A stretch of DNA of 36,900 nt, taken from positions 1-36,900 of the forward strand of contig CAMHOE010000023.1 in assembly GCA_946186665.1 (NCBI GenBank), read 5' to 3'. The notes under the pieces were generated by a model that was not told where the DNA came from, did not search any database, and was given only the letters and a program-made list of their open reading frames with translations. Position numbers and translations under genes: made by a program. This document shows, piece after piece, positions 12,271 to 20,776 of the stretch. The first letter of the stretch is position 1; each line of letters starts with the position of its first letter. Source of the stretch: an uncultured Clostridia bacterium (GTDB taxonomy: Bacteria > Bacillota > Clostridia > Oscillospirales > Acutalibacteraceae).

Positions 12271-15200
12271 ATGAAATCAAAAAAAATGCTGTCTATGTTC
12301 GTGGTGTTTGCCATTATACTCGCAGTTGTAAGTGCAGGCTCAGTAAATGTAGAAGCAAATACAATCGCAGGCACTAAGAGGTGTATCACATCTGAGAATG
12401 AGTATATTAAGCTGTCGGTTGACGAAATGGGAGCATATACTCTTGGTACGACCGGAGAAGGTATTTTTCAACATGATATTGTTAACAAAGCCATGTTGTA
12501 TGGATTTCCTGATACACCCGGAACATCGACCACATCTATCCATGTAGATGGTGAATCTGTTAATTACGGTTTTGAAATATTGCAAACTGATCCGTATTTT
12601 AATGAGGATGGAACTGTCAACACATCAGTACTTGTGTTTAACGATATTCAGGTCACACAGATACTATCTTTTGTTCAAGGACCGGCAACAGGCAGAGAGG
12701 ACGCAATTCAAATAAAATATGAACTTACAAATATAGGAGAAATTTCTCATAATGTCGGTTTGGTTATCAAGCTTGACACAATGCTTGACAAGAATGACGG
12801 TTCGCTGTTCAGAATTAATACAGCTAAAATTGAACGTGAAACCGAATATTCAGGTGAGGATATACCCGAAAACTGGTATTCATTGAGTGATATTGAATCA
12901 AATTTTTTTGATTCTTATGGACAATTAAATAATGGTATAGATCCACCTCCGGATAAAGTTCAGTTTGCAGATTGGAGACATCTTACACTTGATAAACTTA
13001 ATTATGAGGTTGATGAAGATTTTCCGATAGGAGACAGTGCTGTCAATATTATCTGGAATGAAGAAGTACTAAATCCCGGCGAAACAAAAGTGTGTTCTAC
13101 AATTTACGGTTTAAGTGTATCAACAAAAGACTTGGTGCCGCCCCTTGCTGTCAGCTTAAACGCTGATTCAATAGTTCATCCTATTGGAATTAACTATGAA
13201 TACAATTTATTGACTTATGATTTTTTTAATGTTACATGCAGATATAAGAATATTTCGGGAAGGGATGGCAGCAGCACAGTCACAGCAGAAAACGTATTTA
13301 TAGAATTGATTTTGCCTGAATATATGTATATAGAAGCCGGAGATGAAAGTTTAACAAAATATTATCGTTTTACCCCTGAGCAAACAGGTGAATTAAATTG
13401 GGAAATAGCGGTTTCCGAATATATTGAACCGGGTGATTATCCGATAACTATTGTCTGTGGTGCAGATAATTGGGAGACAAAAACCGTAACAAGATATGTA
13501 ACTATATCCGGTAGTTATGTAGATAATACAATATACTCAGAAGAAGACAGATTTCAATTCCATAATAGAACGGAGGATTTTTTTGACGAGTCTGAATCAA
13601 AATATGTTTACAATCTTTCAGATGAATACTACGATTTTCTAATAAAAGATATGAACGAGGATGTAGCACATTGTATAGATAAACAAATAGATTGCACATG
13701 GGAAGGCTCTTGTTATGGGATGAGTGCTGTGACTTCATTGGCGAAGATCGGATATATTCACCCTTCATTCTGGCAAAGTGATGCTGTAAACTTGCATGAC
13801 CTGAATGCGCCTAAAATAAGCAAACAATCCGAAGATTTGGTCAATTTCTATTTTCTGACACAATATCTGCCGGATATAATTGAATTACACCTAACTTACG
13901 AATCAATGGTAACTATAAAACCAGACAAATCCGCAGAAGCATCAATGACTGGTGAAGAACGAGCAAAAAGTGAAAAAGATCGAGCAGAACTTGAAAAAGA
14001 ATTAAGGAAAGAACAACAAAGTACACTGCTGAAAAAATTAGTCAAGGAATCAGGTAAAGTCAAAGATGGTGGTATGCCGGTAGTATTGTCAATAAATTTT
14101 GTTGATGACAAATTGTTTTCAATAGGTCATGCAGTGGTTGCCTTTGACGTAAATAAAGATATGGGTGGTTATGACGTAGGGGATGAGAACACCTATATAT
14201 ATCAGGTTGCAATATACGATTCATCAGAAGATGATCTGCAATATATATATATAAATGAAGATTATACTGAATGGTTCTATACTGCAATGTACACAAAACC
14301 TATATCTGAATATGACGAAAACACATTAACAATTAAGCATGATAATAAATATATAACAGATGCAATGTGTGATATTGGCACAATTGATATTAAGAATCCC
14401 GAAACAATGGAAGACAGGACAATACAAAAGAGATACAATAGAAACTTCATGGACGTTATTAATTTAGCAAGTATGAGAATAACATTTGCAGATGGAACTT
14501 ACTTCAATTCCTACCCCTCAATAACAAAACTATCAGCAAGCTCACCAGAGAGCAAGCCCTACCTCAGACATCAAATCAGTCTTCTTCCTGAGGATGAGGA
14601 AGTGTTTACTGTAACTCCACAGGACGAAAGTACGGAAATAAATGCTTATATGGTTCTTGACGGTTATTTTTTGGATGTTGTAACAAAATACGCCGAGTCA
14701 GCTGTTTATGATAAATCGGGAAGTGTATCTTTATTTGGCAACAAAGGCGAATATGATCTGGAGTTAAGTTTTAATAAAGGCGAAGGTAAAGGTGATTTAT
14801 ACTGGCATTCTGTGCATGTAAATGGTTCGGATGCGAATGAAGCCACTTTGAAAATGGCACAACATGGTATGATTTTTTACTGTGACAATATGCATGATAT
14901 AACCATATTTGCTAAGGATGCAGGTCGTTATGCAGAAAAACTGTACGCCACCTTTTCCACAGATTATGACAGCGTAAATATAAGAAATCTTGATAGGGAC
15001 ACATTCGGCGTCTACATAGACAGTGACAATGACGGCGAATACGAAACGCTGATAGCTGACAGCAACGGCACAGACTACGGCACCTATGAAAAACCTGAGG
15101 ATGAAGAACCAACTCCATCCGAACCGGAAAGCAGTACACCCACAAGCGCACCTGCCGATGAAACAAGCAAGGATGAAAGAAGAGATGAAAACAAAACAGA

Positions 15201-15567
15201 AACTGCATCCGACACCTCTGCAATGGAAACAAGCGATGACAAAGACAGCAGTAAAACCGAAACATCATACGAAGCTGAAAGCAACAGTGACATTTCCACC
15301 AGTGAATACGAAACCAAGATCATAAGCGGTGCTGAAAGCGGCAGTATAGATAAAATCTCAGACCCGCAAAACAGCAACATTGACGAAACCGAAAGTGACA
15401 CTGCCTCATCACAAAAAATCGATAGTACAAATAATGGTGCAATCAATAAGGACGGTTCCCCACTGTTTACAGGAGAAAACAGCATACTGTTTATAACAGT
15501 TCTTGCTGTATGTTTGATTACGTCTGGTGTTTTGGTCACAATTAAACTTTCAAGGCGCAGTAAATAA
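12271..15567 (+). CDS. Large secreted, membrane-anchored cysteine-protease-like protein
   Basis: Product of 1098 residues. The signal peptide (about 1-29) is followed by a beta-rich N-terminal domain (about 36-285) and a CARDB/Ig-like domain (about 295-425). A papain-like region (about 445-690) has Cys481 in GSCYGMS, His620 in IGHAVVAF and Asp650 in AIYDSS: order and spacing fit a Cys-His-Asp triad. A C-terminal domain (about 757-925) with DSDNDGEYET and a Ser/Thr/Glu-rich stalk (about 930-1060) follow. The end SPLFTGENS, a hydrophobic segment and RRSK resembles a sortase signal, but LFTGE is not a canonical LPXTG. Probably a surface protease or peptide-binding enzyme; substrate unknown. It shares the C-terminal domain, stalk and anchor with the next gene. 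Confidence 0.75.
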   Translation: MKSKKMLSMFVVFAIILAVVSAGSVNVEANTIAGTKRCITSENEYIKLSVDEMGAYTLGTTGEGIFQHDIVNKAMLYGFPDTPGTSTTSIHVDGESVNYGFEILQTDPYFNEDGTVNTSVLVFNDIQVTQILSFVQGPATGREDAIQIKYELTNIGEISHNVGLVIKLDTMLDKNDGSLFRINTAKIERETEYSGEDIPENWYSLSDIESNFFDSYGQLNNGIDPPPDKVQFADWRHLTLDKLNYEVDEDFPIGDSAVNIIWNEEVLNPGETKVCSTIYGLSVSTKDLVPPLAVSLNADSIVHPIGINYEYNLLTYDFFNVTCRYKNISGRDGSSTVTAENVFIELILPEYMYIEAGDESLTKYYRFTPEQTGELNWEIAVSEYIEPGDYPITIVCGADNWETKTVTRYVTISGSYVDNTIYSEEDRFQFHNRTEDFFDESESKYVYNLSDEYYDFLIKDMNEDVAHCIDKQIDCTWEGSCYGMSAVTSLAKIGYIHPSFWQSDAVNLHDLNAPKISKQSEDLVNFYFLTQYLPDIIELHLTYESMVTIKPDKSAEASMTGEERAKSEKDRAELEKELRKEQQSTLLKKLVKESGKVKDGGMPVVLSINFVDDKLFSIGHAVVAFDVNKDMGGYDVGDENTYIYQVAIYDSSEDDLQYIYINEDYTEWFYTAMYTKPISEYDENTLTIKHDNKYITDAMCDIGTIDIKNPETMEDRTIQKRYNRNFMDVINLASMRITFADGTYFNSYPSITKLSASSPESKPYLRHQISLLPEDEEVFTVTPQDESTEINAYMVLDGYFLDVVTKYAESAVYDKSGSVSLFGNKGEYDLELSFNKGEGKGDLYWHSVHVNGSDANEATLKMAQHGMIFYCDNMHDITIFAKDAGRYAEKLYATFSTDYDSVNIRNLDRDTFGVYIDSDNDGEYETLIADSNGTDYGTYEKPEDEEPTPSEPESSTPTSAPADETSKDERRDENKTETASDTSAMETSDDKDSSKTETSYEAESNSDISTSEYETKIISGAESGSIDKISDPQNSNIDETESDTASSQKIDSTNNGAINKDGSPLFTGENSILFITVLAVCLITSGVLVTIKLSRRSK

Positions 15568-16700
15568 ATATGAAATAAAAGGAGCGAGGAATATGAAAAA
15601 GAGAATAGTATCAAGATTATCGTTTTTTTGTATTCTGACTTTAATGTTCATATTTTGCTGTAGTATAAATGTTTTGGCTATGGAAAGCTCACCAGAAAGC
15701 AAGCCTTACCTCAGACATCAAATCAGTCTTCTTCCTGAGGATCAGGAAGTGTTTACTGTAACTCCACAGAACGGAAGTACAGAAATAGACGGTTGTATGG
15801 TTCTTGATGGATATTACCTAGAAGTTGTCACTAATAATGCAAAATCGGCTGTTTATGATAAATCGGGAAAAATTTCTATTTTTGATAATATTGGTGAGTA
15901 TTACCTGAAACTGGGTTTTATTGAAGGTAAGGGCAACCTGAATTGGTGTTCTGTAAAAGCAATTGGTTCGGACGCAAAAGAAGCTACTTTAGAAATGGCT
16001 CCACAAGGTATGATACTCACCAGTGAGAATTTGCATAATATAACATTGGAAGTTGGTGACCCATTTGAAGAAAAACTGTACGCAACCTTTTCCACAGATT
16101 ATGACAGCGTAAATATAAGAAATCTTGATAGGGACACATTCGGCGTCTACATAGACAGTGACAATGACGGCGAATACGAAACGCTGATAGCTGACAGCAA
16201 CGGCACAGACTACGGCACCTATGAAAAACCTGAGGATGAAGAACCAACTCCATCCGAACCGGAAAGCAGTACACCCACAAGCGCACCTGCCGATGAAACA
16301 AGCAGGGATGAAAGCAGAGACGAAAGCAAAACAGAAATTATAGCTGAAACCTCTGACAAAGAAACAAGCGATGACAAAGACAGCAGTAAAACCGAAGCAT
16401 CATACGAAGCCGAAAGCAACAGTGACATTTCCACCGGTGACCACGAAACCAAGATCATAAGCGGTGCTGAAAGCGGCAGTATAGATAGAACCTCAGACCC
16501 GCAAAACAGCAACATTGACGAAACCGAAAGTGACACTGCCCCGTCACAAAAAATCGATGGTACAAATAATAGTACAATAAGTGAGGACAATTCCCCACTG
16601 TTTACGGGAGAAAACAGCATACTGTTTATAACAGTTCTTGCGGTATGTGTAACTACCGCCGCTGTCTTACTGATCGTAAGTCTTTCAAAGCGCAGAAGAA
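14541..16700 (+). repeat. Tandem partial duplication of the C-terminal coding part
   Basis: The 3' part of the first secreted-protein gene (14541-15567) is repeated in the second (15687-16708). The first 100 bp or so and the stretch 14941-15175 versus 16075-16309 are almost identical, while the middle (about 14650-14935 versus 15795-16070) is clearly diverged. The stalk and anchor parts show scattered changes. Confidence 0.85.
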
Positions 16701-16708
16701 AAGACTGA
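15593..16708 (+). CDS. Secreted anchored protein, C-terminal paralogue of its upstream neighbour
   Basis: Product of 371 residues: its own signal peptide (about 1-31), then directly the domain beginning SSPESKPYLRHQISLLPED shared with the upstream protein, the DSDNDGEYET motif, the Ser/Thr/Glu-rich stalk and the same SPLFTGENS-hydrophobic-KRRRKD end. The protease-like and N-terminal domains are absent. The start is at 15593 after AAAGGAG (15578-15584), 25 bp past the upstream stop, so the pair is one operon. It could be a decoy, partner or alternative ligand-binding version of the larger protein. This is inference; the domain itself is unassigned. Confidence 0.8.
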   Translation: MKKRIVSRLSFFCILTLMFIFCCSINVLAMESSPESKPYLRHQISLLPEDQEVFTVTPQNGSTEIDGCMVLDGYYLEVVTNNAKSAVYDKSGKISIFDNIGEYYLKLGFIEGKGNLNWCSVKAIGSDAKEATLEMAPQGMILTSENLHNITLEVGDPFEEKLYATFSTDYDSVNIRNLDRDTFGVYIDSDNDGEYETLIADSNGTDYGTYEKPEDEEPTPSEPESSTPTSAPADETSRDESRDESKTEIIAETSDKETSDDKDSSKTEASYEAESNSDISTGDHETKIISGAESGSIDRTSDPQNSNIDETESDTAPSQKIDGTNNSTISEDNSPLFTGENSILFITVLAVCVTTAAVLLIVSLSKRRRKD

Positions 16709-16738
16709 TCAATGACCAGACTTTGAAATAAAGCCAAA

Positions 16739-16776
16739 AAACAGGCGTATTATCTTTCCGGATAATACGCCTGTTA
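16739..16776. terminator. Two-way terminator between convergent operons
   Basis: ACAGGCGTATTATC and GATAATACGCCTGT form a 14-bp stem with a 6-nt loop. Read from the minus strand it ends in a T-run (TTTTTT), and from the plus strand in ATCGTTTT. It serves the secreted-protein operon and the minus-strand rluB-type gene. Confidence 0.88.
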
Positions 16777-16804
16777 TCGTTTTAACATAGCTAATAATAT
16801 ATCT

Positions 16805-17659
16805 TCATTTTTGTTTAGTTCCGAATTTCTGCCGCTGAGTTCTGTTCAGAGAACGTGCCTTTGGTTTTGGCGCGGATACCTTTGACCTTGCAAGAAGCTT
16901 TTCATGCTCGTTCTTAGCTGTGAGCTTGCTGTAATAATTGCGTATGCTTTTCATTTCTGCAAGCTCTAATTCACGCCATTTTCCGGGCTGTAACATCCCA
17001 AGCTTTATTGGGCCTATAGCTATCCTTTTTAGTCTCGCTACTTCAAGTCCGACAGCTTCACACATTTTTCTTATTTGACGGTTCCTGCCCTCTTCAAGTA
17101 CTATTTCAAGTACAGTCCTCTCTTTTTCACTCTTTACCACACGTACAGCCGCCGGCATGGACTTTCTGCCCTCTATCACAACGCCCGTTGTAAGCGCAGT
17201 AAGCTGTTCTTCGTTTATATGCGGATGTACCGTGACTCTGTATGTTTTCGGAAAATGCGTTGACGGGTGACTTATCATATTTGCAAATTCACCGTCATTT
17301 GTCATGAACAGAAGTCCTTCCGAGTCTCTATCCAGTCTGCCGACAGGAAACAACCTTGCAGGTATCTCGTCTACAAGCTCGGCTACACATTTCCTGCCGC
17401 CCTCATCATTCATTGTTGTGATAAAGCCTCTTGGTTTATGCAGCATTATATAATACTTCTTTGCATCTTTCCTGAGGGTTATCTCCCTGCCTGCTACAAT
17501 GATCTTGTCCTTATATGGGTCTGCCTTATCGCCAAGCTTTACCCTCTTGCCGTTTACGCTGACTGCGCCCCTTTCAATAAGCTCCTCTGCTTTTCTCCGT
17601 GAAGCGATACCTGCATCGGCAATTATCTTTTGTACTCTGATTTTTTCCTTGCTATCCAT
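16805..17659 (-). CDS. rRNA pseudouridine synthase, RsuA/RluB family
   Basis: A 284-residue enzyme that isomerises a specific uridine in rRNA; RluB-type in Firmicutes acts on 23S rRNA. The N-terminal S4 RNA-binding domain (about 4-60) reads RVQKIIADAGIASRRKAEEL. The catalytic domain contains HKPRGFITTM and the active-site motif GRLDRDSEGLLFMTNDG with the conserved Asp. The C-terminal tail is basic. The start was placed at 17659, where GGAGG lies 4 nt upstream; the in-frame ATG at 17677 has no site. It follows the DacF-like gene by about 30 bp and is the last gene before the terminator. Confidence 0.9.
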   Translation of the reverse strand: MDSKEKIRVQKIIADAGIASRRKAEELIERGAVSVNGKRVKLGDKADPYKDKIIVAGREITLRKDAKKYYIMLHKPRGFITTMNDEGGRKCVAELVDEIPARLFPVGRLDRDSEGLLFMTNDGEFANMISHPSTHFPKTYRVTVHPHINEEQLTALTTGVVIEGRKSMPAAVRVVKSEKERTVLEIVLEEGRNRQIRKMCEAVGLEVARLKRIAIGPIKLGMLQPGKWRELELAEMKSIRNYYSKLTAKNEHEKLLARSKVSAPKPKARSLNRTQRQKFGTKQK

Positions 17660-17691
17660 TTTTCCTCCGAACCCCAAATATCAACTGTATA

Positions 17692-18780
17692 TCAACTGTT
17701 TTCCGTCTGCATATCAACACACTCTTTTACTCTGAGCTTTGCATAGGCTATTTCCCTGCCGCCGAGATAATAGCGCGCCTCTCCGACGATCTTATCCTTT
17801 TCAACGGGAGCATATACAAAATGCGGCATATACACCCTTTGAACTATTTTGTCACGGCTATCATCCAATATATGCACTCTGCACTCACGGGTCGCACAAA
17901 CATCAGCGAAGTCACTCTCTCCGCCCACCACAGGCAATTCTATAATATTGCTCTCACCCGACAGTGAGACTTCCGAAAGAGCTGAAAACCCATAGTCATA
18001 CAATGTCTGATGGTCGTTCCAGTCGTCTCTGTCGTTCAGGGTCACGGCAATAAGCCTGACACCATCTCTTTCTGAACATGACGTAAGCGTCCTGCCTGCT
18101 TTCTGTGTATAGCCTGTCTTTATCCCGATACAGCCCTCGTACAGTGACAAAAGCTTGTTGTGGTTCACGCAGGTCTGCTTCTTGCCCTCAGGATGAACAT
18201 ATGAAACAACAGCTGTTTTCTCAGACACGATCTCTGCAAAGCTTTGCATATTCATCGCATAGCAGCACAGCACAGCCATATCCCGTGCAGTGGAATAATG
18301 CTCGTCATCGTCAAGTCCGGACGGTGTGACGAAATGAGTATTTGTCATACCCAGTTCTTTCGCCTTTGCGTTCATCATATCGGCGAATTTTTCCTTACTG
18401 CCTGCAATGCCTATAGCTGCGGCATTTGCGGCGTCATTCCCCGACACGATCATCATGCCCTTTACAAGCTCCGAAAGCTTCAATACATCCCCTGTCTGCA
18501 AATAAAGGCTTGAACCCTCCGCCTGCATATCCTGAGTGAACTCTATTTCAATATCCTCATACTCTGCCGCTTCAAGTGCGACCACAGCGGTCATTATTTT
18601 TGTAATGCTTGCAATTGCCCTTTTCTCATCTGCATTTTTTTCAAACAGAGTTTCGCCGCTGTATGCAGAAACAAGTATTGCCGCTTCTGCACTCACCGAC
18701 ACTCCTGCTCCGTTTACACCCAAAGGAAACCCCGAAATGACCATCATAAAAGCAACCGCAACAGAAATTATTTTCTCCAC
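17692..18780 (-). CDS. D-alanyl-D-alanine carboxypeptidase (penicillin-binding protein, DacF-like)
   Basis: S11-family serine peptidase that trims the terminal D-Ala from peptidoglycan stem peptides outside the membrane. Signal peptide at about 1-26; active-site SITK (Ser near residue 58); SGNDAANA as the SxN motif; IKTGYTQKAG as the KTG motif; and a C-terminal beta domain (about 260-360). Length of about 362 fits DacF/DacA. Two GTG codons are adjacent (18783 and 18780); the second is better spaced (6 nt) from AGGTGG. Next to gerW, which suggests a sporulation-linked DacF, though the synteny alone does not prove it. The last coding bases contain an 11-bp tandem repeat, ATATCAACTGT, at the gene end near 17685-17700. 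Confidence 0.9.
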   Translation of the reverse strand: MEKIISVAVAFMMVISGFPLGVNGAGVSVSAEAAILVSAYSGETLFEKNADEKRAIASITKIMTAVVALEAAEYEDIEIEFTQDMQAEGSSLYLQTGDVLKLSELVKGMMIVSGNDAANAAAIGIAGSKEKFADMMNAKAKELGMTNTHFVTPSGLDDDEHYSTARDMAVLCCYAMNMQSFAEIVSEKTAVVSYVHPEGKKQTCVNHNKLLSLYEGCIGIKTGYTQKAGRTLTSCSERDGVRLIAVTLNDRDDWNDHQTLYDYGFSALSEVSLSGESNIIELPVVGGESDFADVCATRECRVHILDDSRDKIVQRVYMPHFVYAPVEKDKIVGEARYYLGGREIAYAKLRVKECVDMQTENS

Positions 18781-18837
18781 CACAAACCACCTGCCCTATC
18801 CGCTATACAGAAATATATGCAAAAGCAAGCAGTATTA

Positions 18838-18862
18838 TTAGTGGTTAGTGGTTAGTAATTAG
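18838..18862. repeat. 7-bp-period array
   Basis: TTAGTGG-TTAGTGG-TTAGTAA-TTAG, followed by AGCTCAAAGC, a sequence also next to the related arrays at 25422 and 27456. It lies in the 146-bp gap between the gerW and dacF-like genes. Confidence 0.7.
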
Positions 18863-18926
18863 CTCAAAGCTGCTGACATCTCCACTTTCTTCATACAGAG
18901 GCACTGTTTGTGACGAGCCGCTGTAA

Positions 18927-19361
18927 TTATACAGCAGGGTCATCCAGACCGGTTTCTGTTATTTCCGGCTCAGAGGGAGTCTCTTCCTTATCATCCTTCT
19001 TAAAGATACTGAGTATCTTATCGAGTATCTCCGGAACAAGACCGACAGCTCTGTCCTGAGAGTCCTTAAAGTCAGTAACATTCAGGAGCTTAACATCGTC
19101 TTTAGTGACAGCGATAAAAGCGATAGGCGTAATAGTTACACCTGCGCCCGAACCGCCGCCGAAGAGATTTTTATTTTCCGCCTTTTTAGGGTTAAACTCA
19201 GAACCGCCGGAAGCGAAGCCGTACATAACCTTAGAGATAGGTATAACGGTAGTACCGTTAGGTGTATTTATAGGGGTACCCACCACTGTATTTACATCCA
19301 CCATTTGTTTAATTTTATCAAGAGTTGTGCCCATAAGACCTTCTATCGGACGATCACTCAT
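18927..19361 (-). CDS. gerW: GerW family (YtfJ) sporulation protein
   Basis: A 144-residue protein. The family signature is clear: RPIEGLMGTTLDKIKQMVD, NTVVGTPI, GTTVIPISKVMYGFASGGSEF and a glycine-rich GGGSGAGVTITPIAFIAV. In Bacillus, YtfJ/GerW is needed for spore germination steps, but the family is also found in non-sporulating Clostridia. The C-terminal tail is acidic. The start at 19361 is preceded by AAGG with 8 nt spacing; the GTG at 19370 overlaps that site. It follows the DUF2953 gene, the usual Firmicutes order. Confidence 0.92.
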   Translation of the reverse strand: MSDRPIEGLMGTTLDKIKQMVDVNTVVGTPINTPNGTTVIPISKVMYGFASGGSEFNPKKAENKNLFGGGSGAGVTITPIAFIAVTKDDVKLLNVTDFKDSQDRAVGLVPEILDKILSIFKKDDKEETPSEPEITETGLDDPAV

Positions 19362-19454
19362 TTCAAACACCTTCTTATAAAAATTTTTAAAATCAGCTTC
19401 TCACTTCAAGCCGAAGCATCTGCATTAATTATACTACATACCTGCCGAATTTTC

Positions 19455-19555
19455 TATAGTTCTCTGTAAGTTTTCAGTATTCATTTATTTTTAATTCCAC
19501 TTTCCACTTTCCACATTACACATTTTTATATTATAGTTCTCTGTAAATTTTCAGT
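19455..19555. repeat. 7-bp-period array flanked by copies of the DUF2953 gene end
   Basis: A 24-bp sequence, TATAGTTCTCTGTAA + (G/A)TTTTCAGT, occurs at 19455-19478 and again at 19532-19555, the latter being the 3' end of the DUF2953 gene. Between them lies ATTCCAC-TTTCCAC-TTTCCAC-ATTACAC (19494-19521). The offset between the copies is 77 bp, exactly 11 heptamers. Confidence 0.75.
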
Positions 19556-20196
19556 GATCTGAAAAGTGCGCTCAGTAATGCGCTCAGGAGAAATACCGGA
19601 AGTATCCTGAACTTAAGTACAAAGTAAACCTCTGTATCTGTTTTGGTGAAAACCGGATAGATATTCTCTCTATGCCTGCATTTCTTTACATTCTGCTCAA
19701 TTATAGATATAAGCGGAAATACCGCAGAACACACATAGCCGTAGTTCATGGCTGTCTGTGCGGCATCCTCACTGGCTATCGCAAGCTCAAGATCCATTTT
19801 ATAAATGACAAGGTGACTTGTTATCTTCTTTACGGTTGACGTCACTATTCCGGCAAGCTCCTTCAAAAGCTCTATTATCCCATCGAAGCCCTTAGATTTT
19901 ATCCTTGAAAACAGGGAAGGCTTTTTCTCCTCTTCGGTCTGCTCTGCCTTATCCTTGTTCTTTTCGGCTTTTTTTCGTTTTTTCTCTTCTTTCTTCCTCT
20001 GCTTCTCAGCTTTTTTTCGTGCCTTTTCAGGATCCTCCTCTTCACTTCCTGCAAGGGGTATCCTTATCAGCGGAAAGAAATATCCTGCGCTCAGCTTAAG
20101 CTCGTCATCAAAGCTGATTTTGACTGCTACCGGACAAAACAGCAAAAGAAGTATAAGAATTATTATGATCCCAAGTATCAGTAAAAACACTCTCAT
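19531..20196 (-). CDS. DUF2953 domain protein (YtfI-like)
   Basis: A 221-residue protein. An N-terminal hydrophobic segment (about 2-25) leads to a highly charged Lys/Glu-rich stretch (about 57-92). The DUF2953 core (about 100-221) contains VIYKMDLELAIASEDAAQTAMNYGYV. It is predicted to be membrane-attached; no biochemical function is known. Its place between scpB and gerW is conserved in sporulating Firmicutes and supports the assignment. It starts right at the end of scpB (2-nt gap) after AGGTGA. Confidence 0.85.
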   Translation of the reverse strand: MRVFLLILGIIIILILLLLFCPVAVKISFDDELKLSAGYFFPLIRIPLAGSEEEDPEKARKKAEKQRKKEEKKRKKAEKNKDKAEQTEEEKKPSLFSRIKSKGFDGIIELLKELAGIVTSTVKKITSHLVIYKMDLELAIASEDAAQTAMNYGYVCSAVFPLISIIEQNVKKCRHRENIYPVFTKTDTEVYFVLKFRILPVFLLSALLSALFRSLKIYREL

Positions 20197-20197
20197 A

Positions 20198-20776
20198 TCA
20201 ATTCACCTGTTCTGTACCGTCCTCTTCTTTTGTATCGCCTTCGCTGTCTGAGCTTTCATTTTCCTCATCATTTGGCAGGGGCGGCAGTTCTTCTATTGAA
20301 GAGATATTGAAGCACCTCAGAAAATGCTCTGTCGTGCCGTATACAAGCGGACGTCCCGGAAGTTCCAGACGACCCTTTTCTTCTATCAGCTGCCGCGATA
20401 CAAGGCTCGATACCACTCCCGAACAATCCACACCTCTCACCTGCTCTATAAAAGCTTTTGTAACAGGCTGGTTATATGCTATCACCGCAAGGACTTCTGA
20501 TGCCGCCTGTGACAGCGGTGTATTGCGCCTGAGATCCATAACTGTACGTATCACACCTGAATATTCCTCAACACTGCACATCTGATAGCTTTTATTCAGA
20601 CGCACTATGCGTATACCTCTTTTATCCCTTGCGTATTCATCCGCAAGCTCACTGCAAATTGCTTCCGCCTCAGAGGTCTTTATTTCCAGTGCCTGAGCGA
20701 TTCTCTCAGCTTCTACGGGTGTACCGCAGGCGAATATCACAGCTTCTACCGCACTTTTCAGTTTTCCTCTTTCCAA
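20198..20776 (-). CDS. scpB: Segregation and condensation protein B
   Basis: A 192-residue winged-helix protein forming dimers that join ScpA and SMC in the bacterial condensin. The N-terminus (GKLKSAVEAVIFACGTPV) and AASEVLAVIAYNQPVTKAFIEQVRGVD are typical, and an acidic tail covers about 170-192. The start is TTG at 20776, 6 nt after GGTGG, and overlaps the scpA end by 19 bp, so the two are translationally coupled. Confidence 0.94.
   Translation of the reverse strand: MERGKLKSAVEAVIFACGTPVEAERIAQALEIKTSEAEAICSELADEYARDKRGIRIVRLNKSYQMCSVEEYSGVIRTVMDLRRNTPLSQAASEVLAVIAYNQPVTKAFIEQVRGVDCSGVVSSLVSRQLIEEKGRLELPGRPLVYGTTEHFLRCFNISSIEELPPLPNDEENESSDSEGDTKEEDGTEQVN

Noticed and set aside
15084-15614. 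Long minus-strand frames opposite the Ser/Thr/Glu-rich stalk regions (also 16219-16737)
   Set aside because: They are the reverse reading of low-complexity coding DNA, have no ribosome site and show no protein-like composition beyond Ser/Leu/Val repeats.
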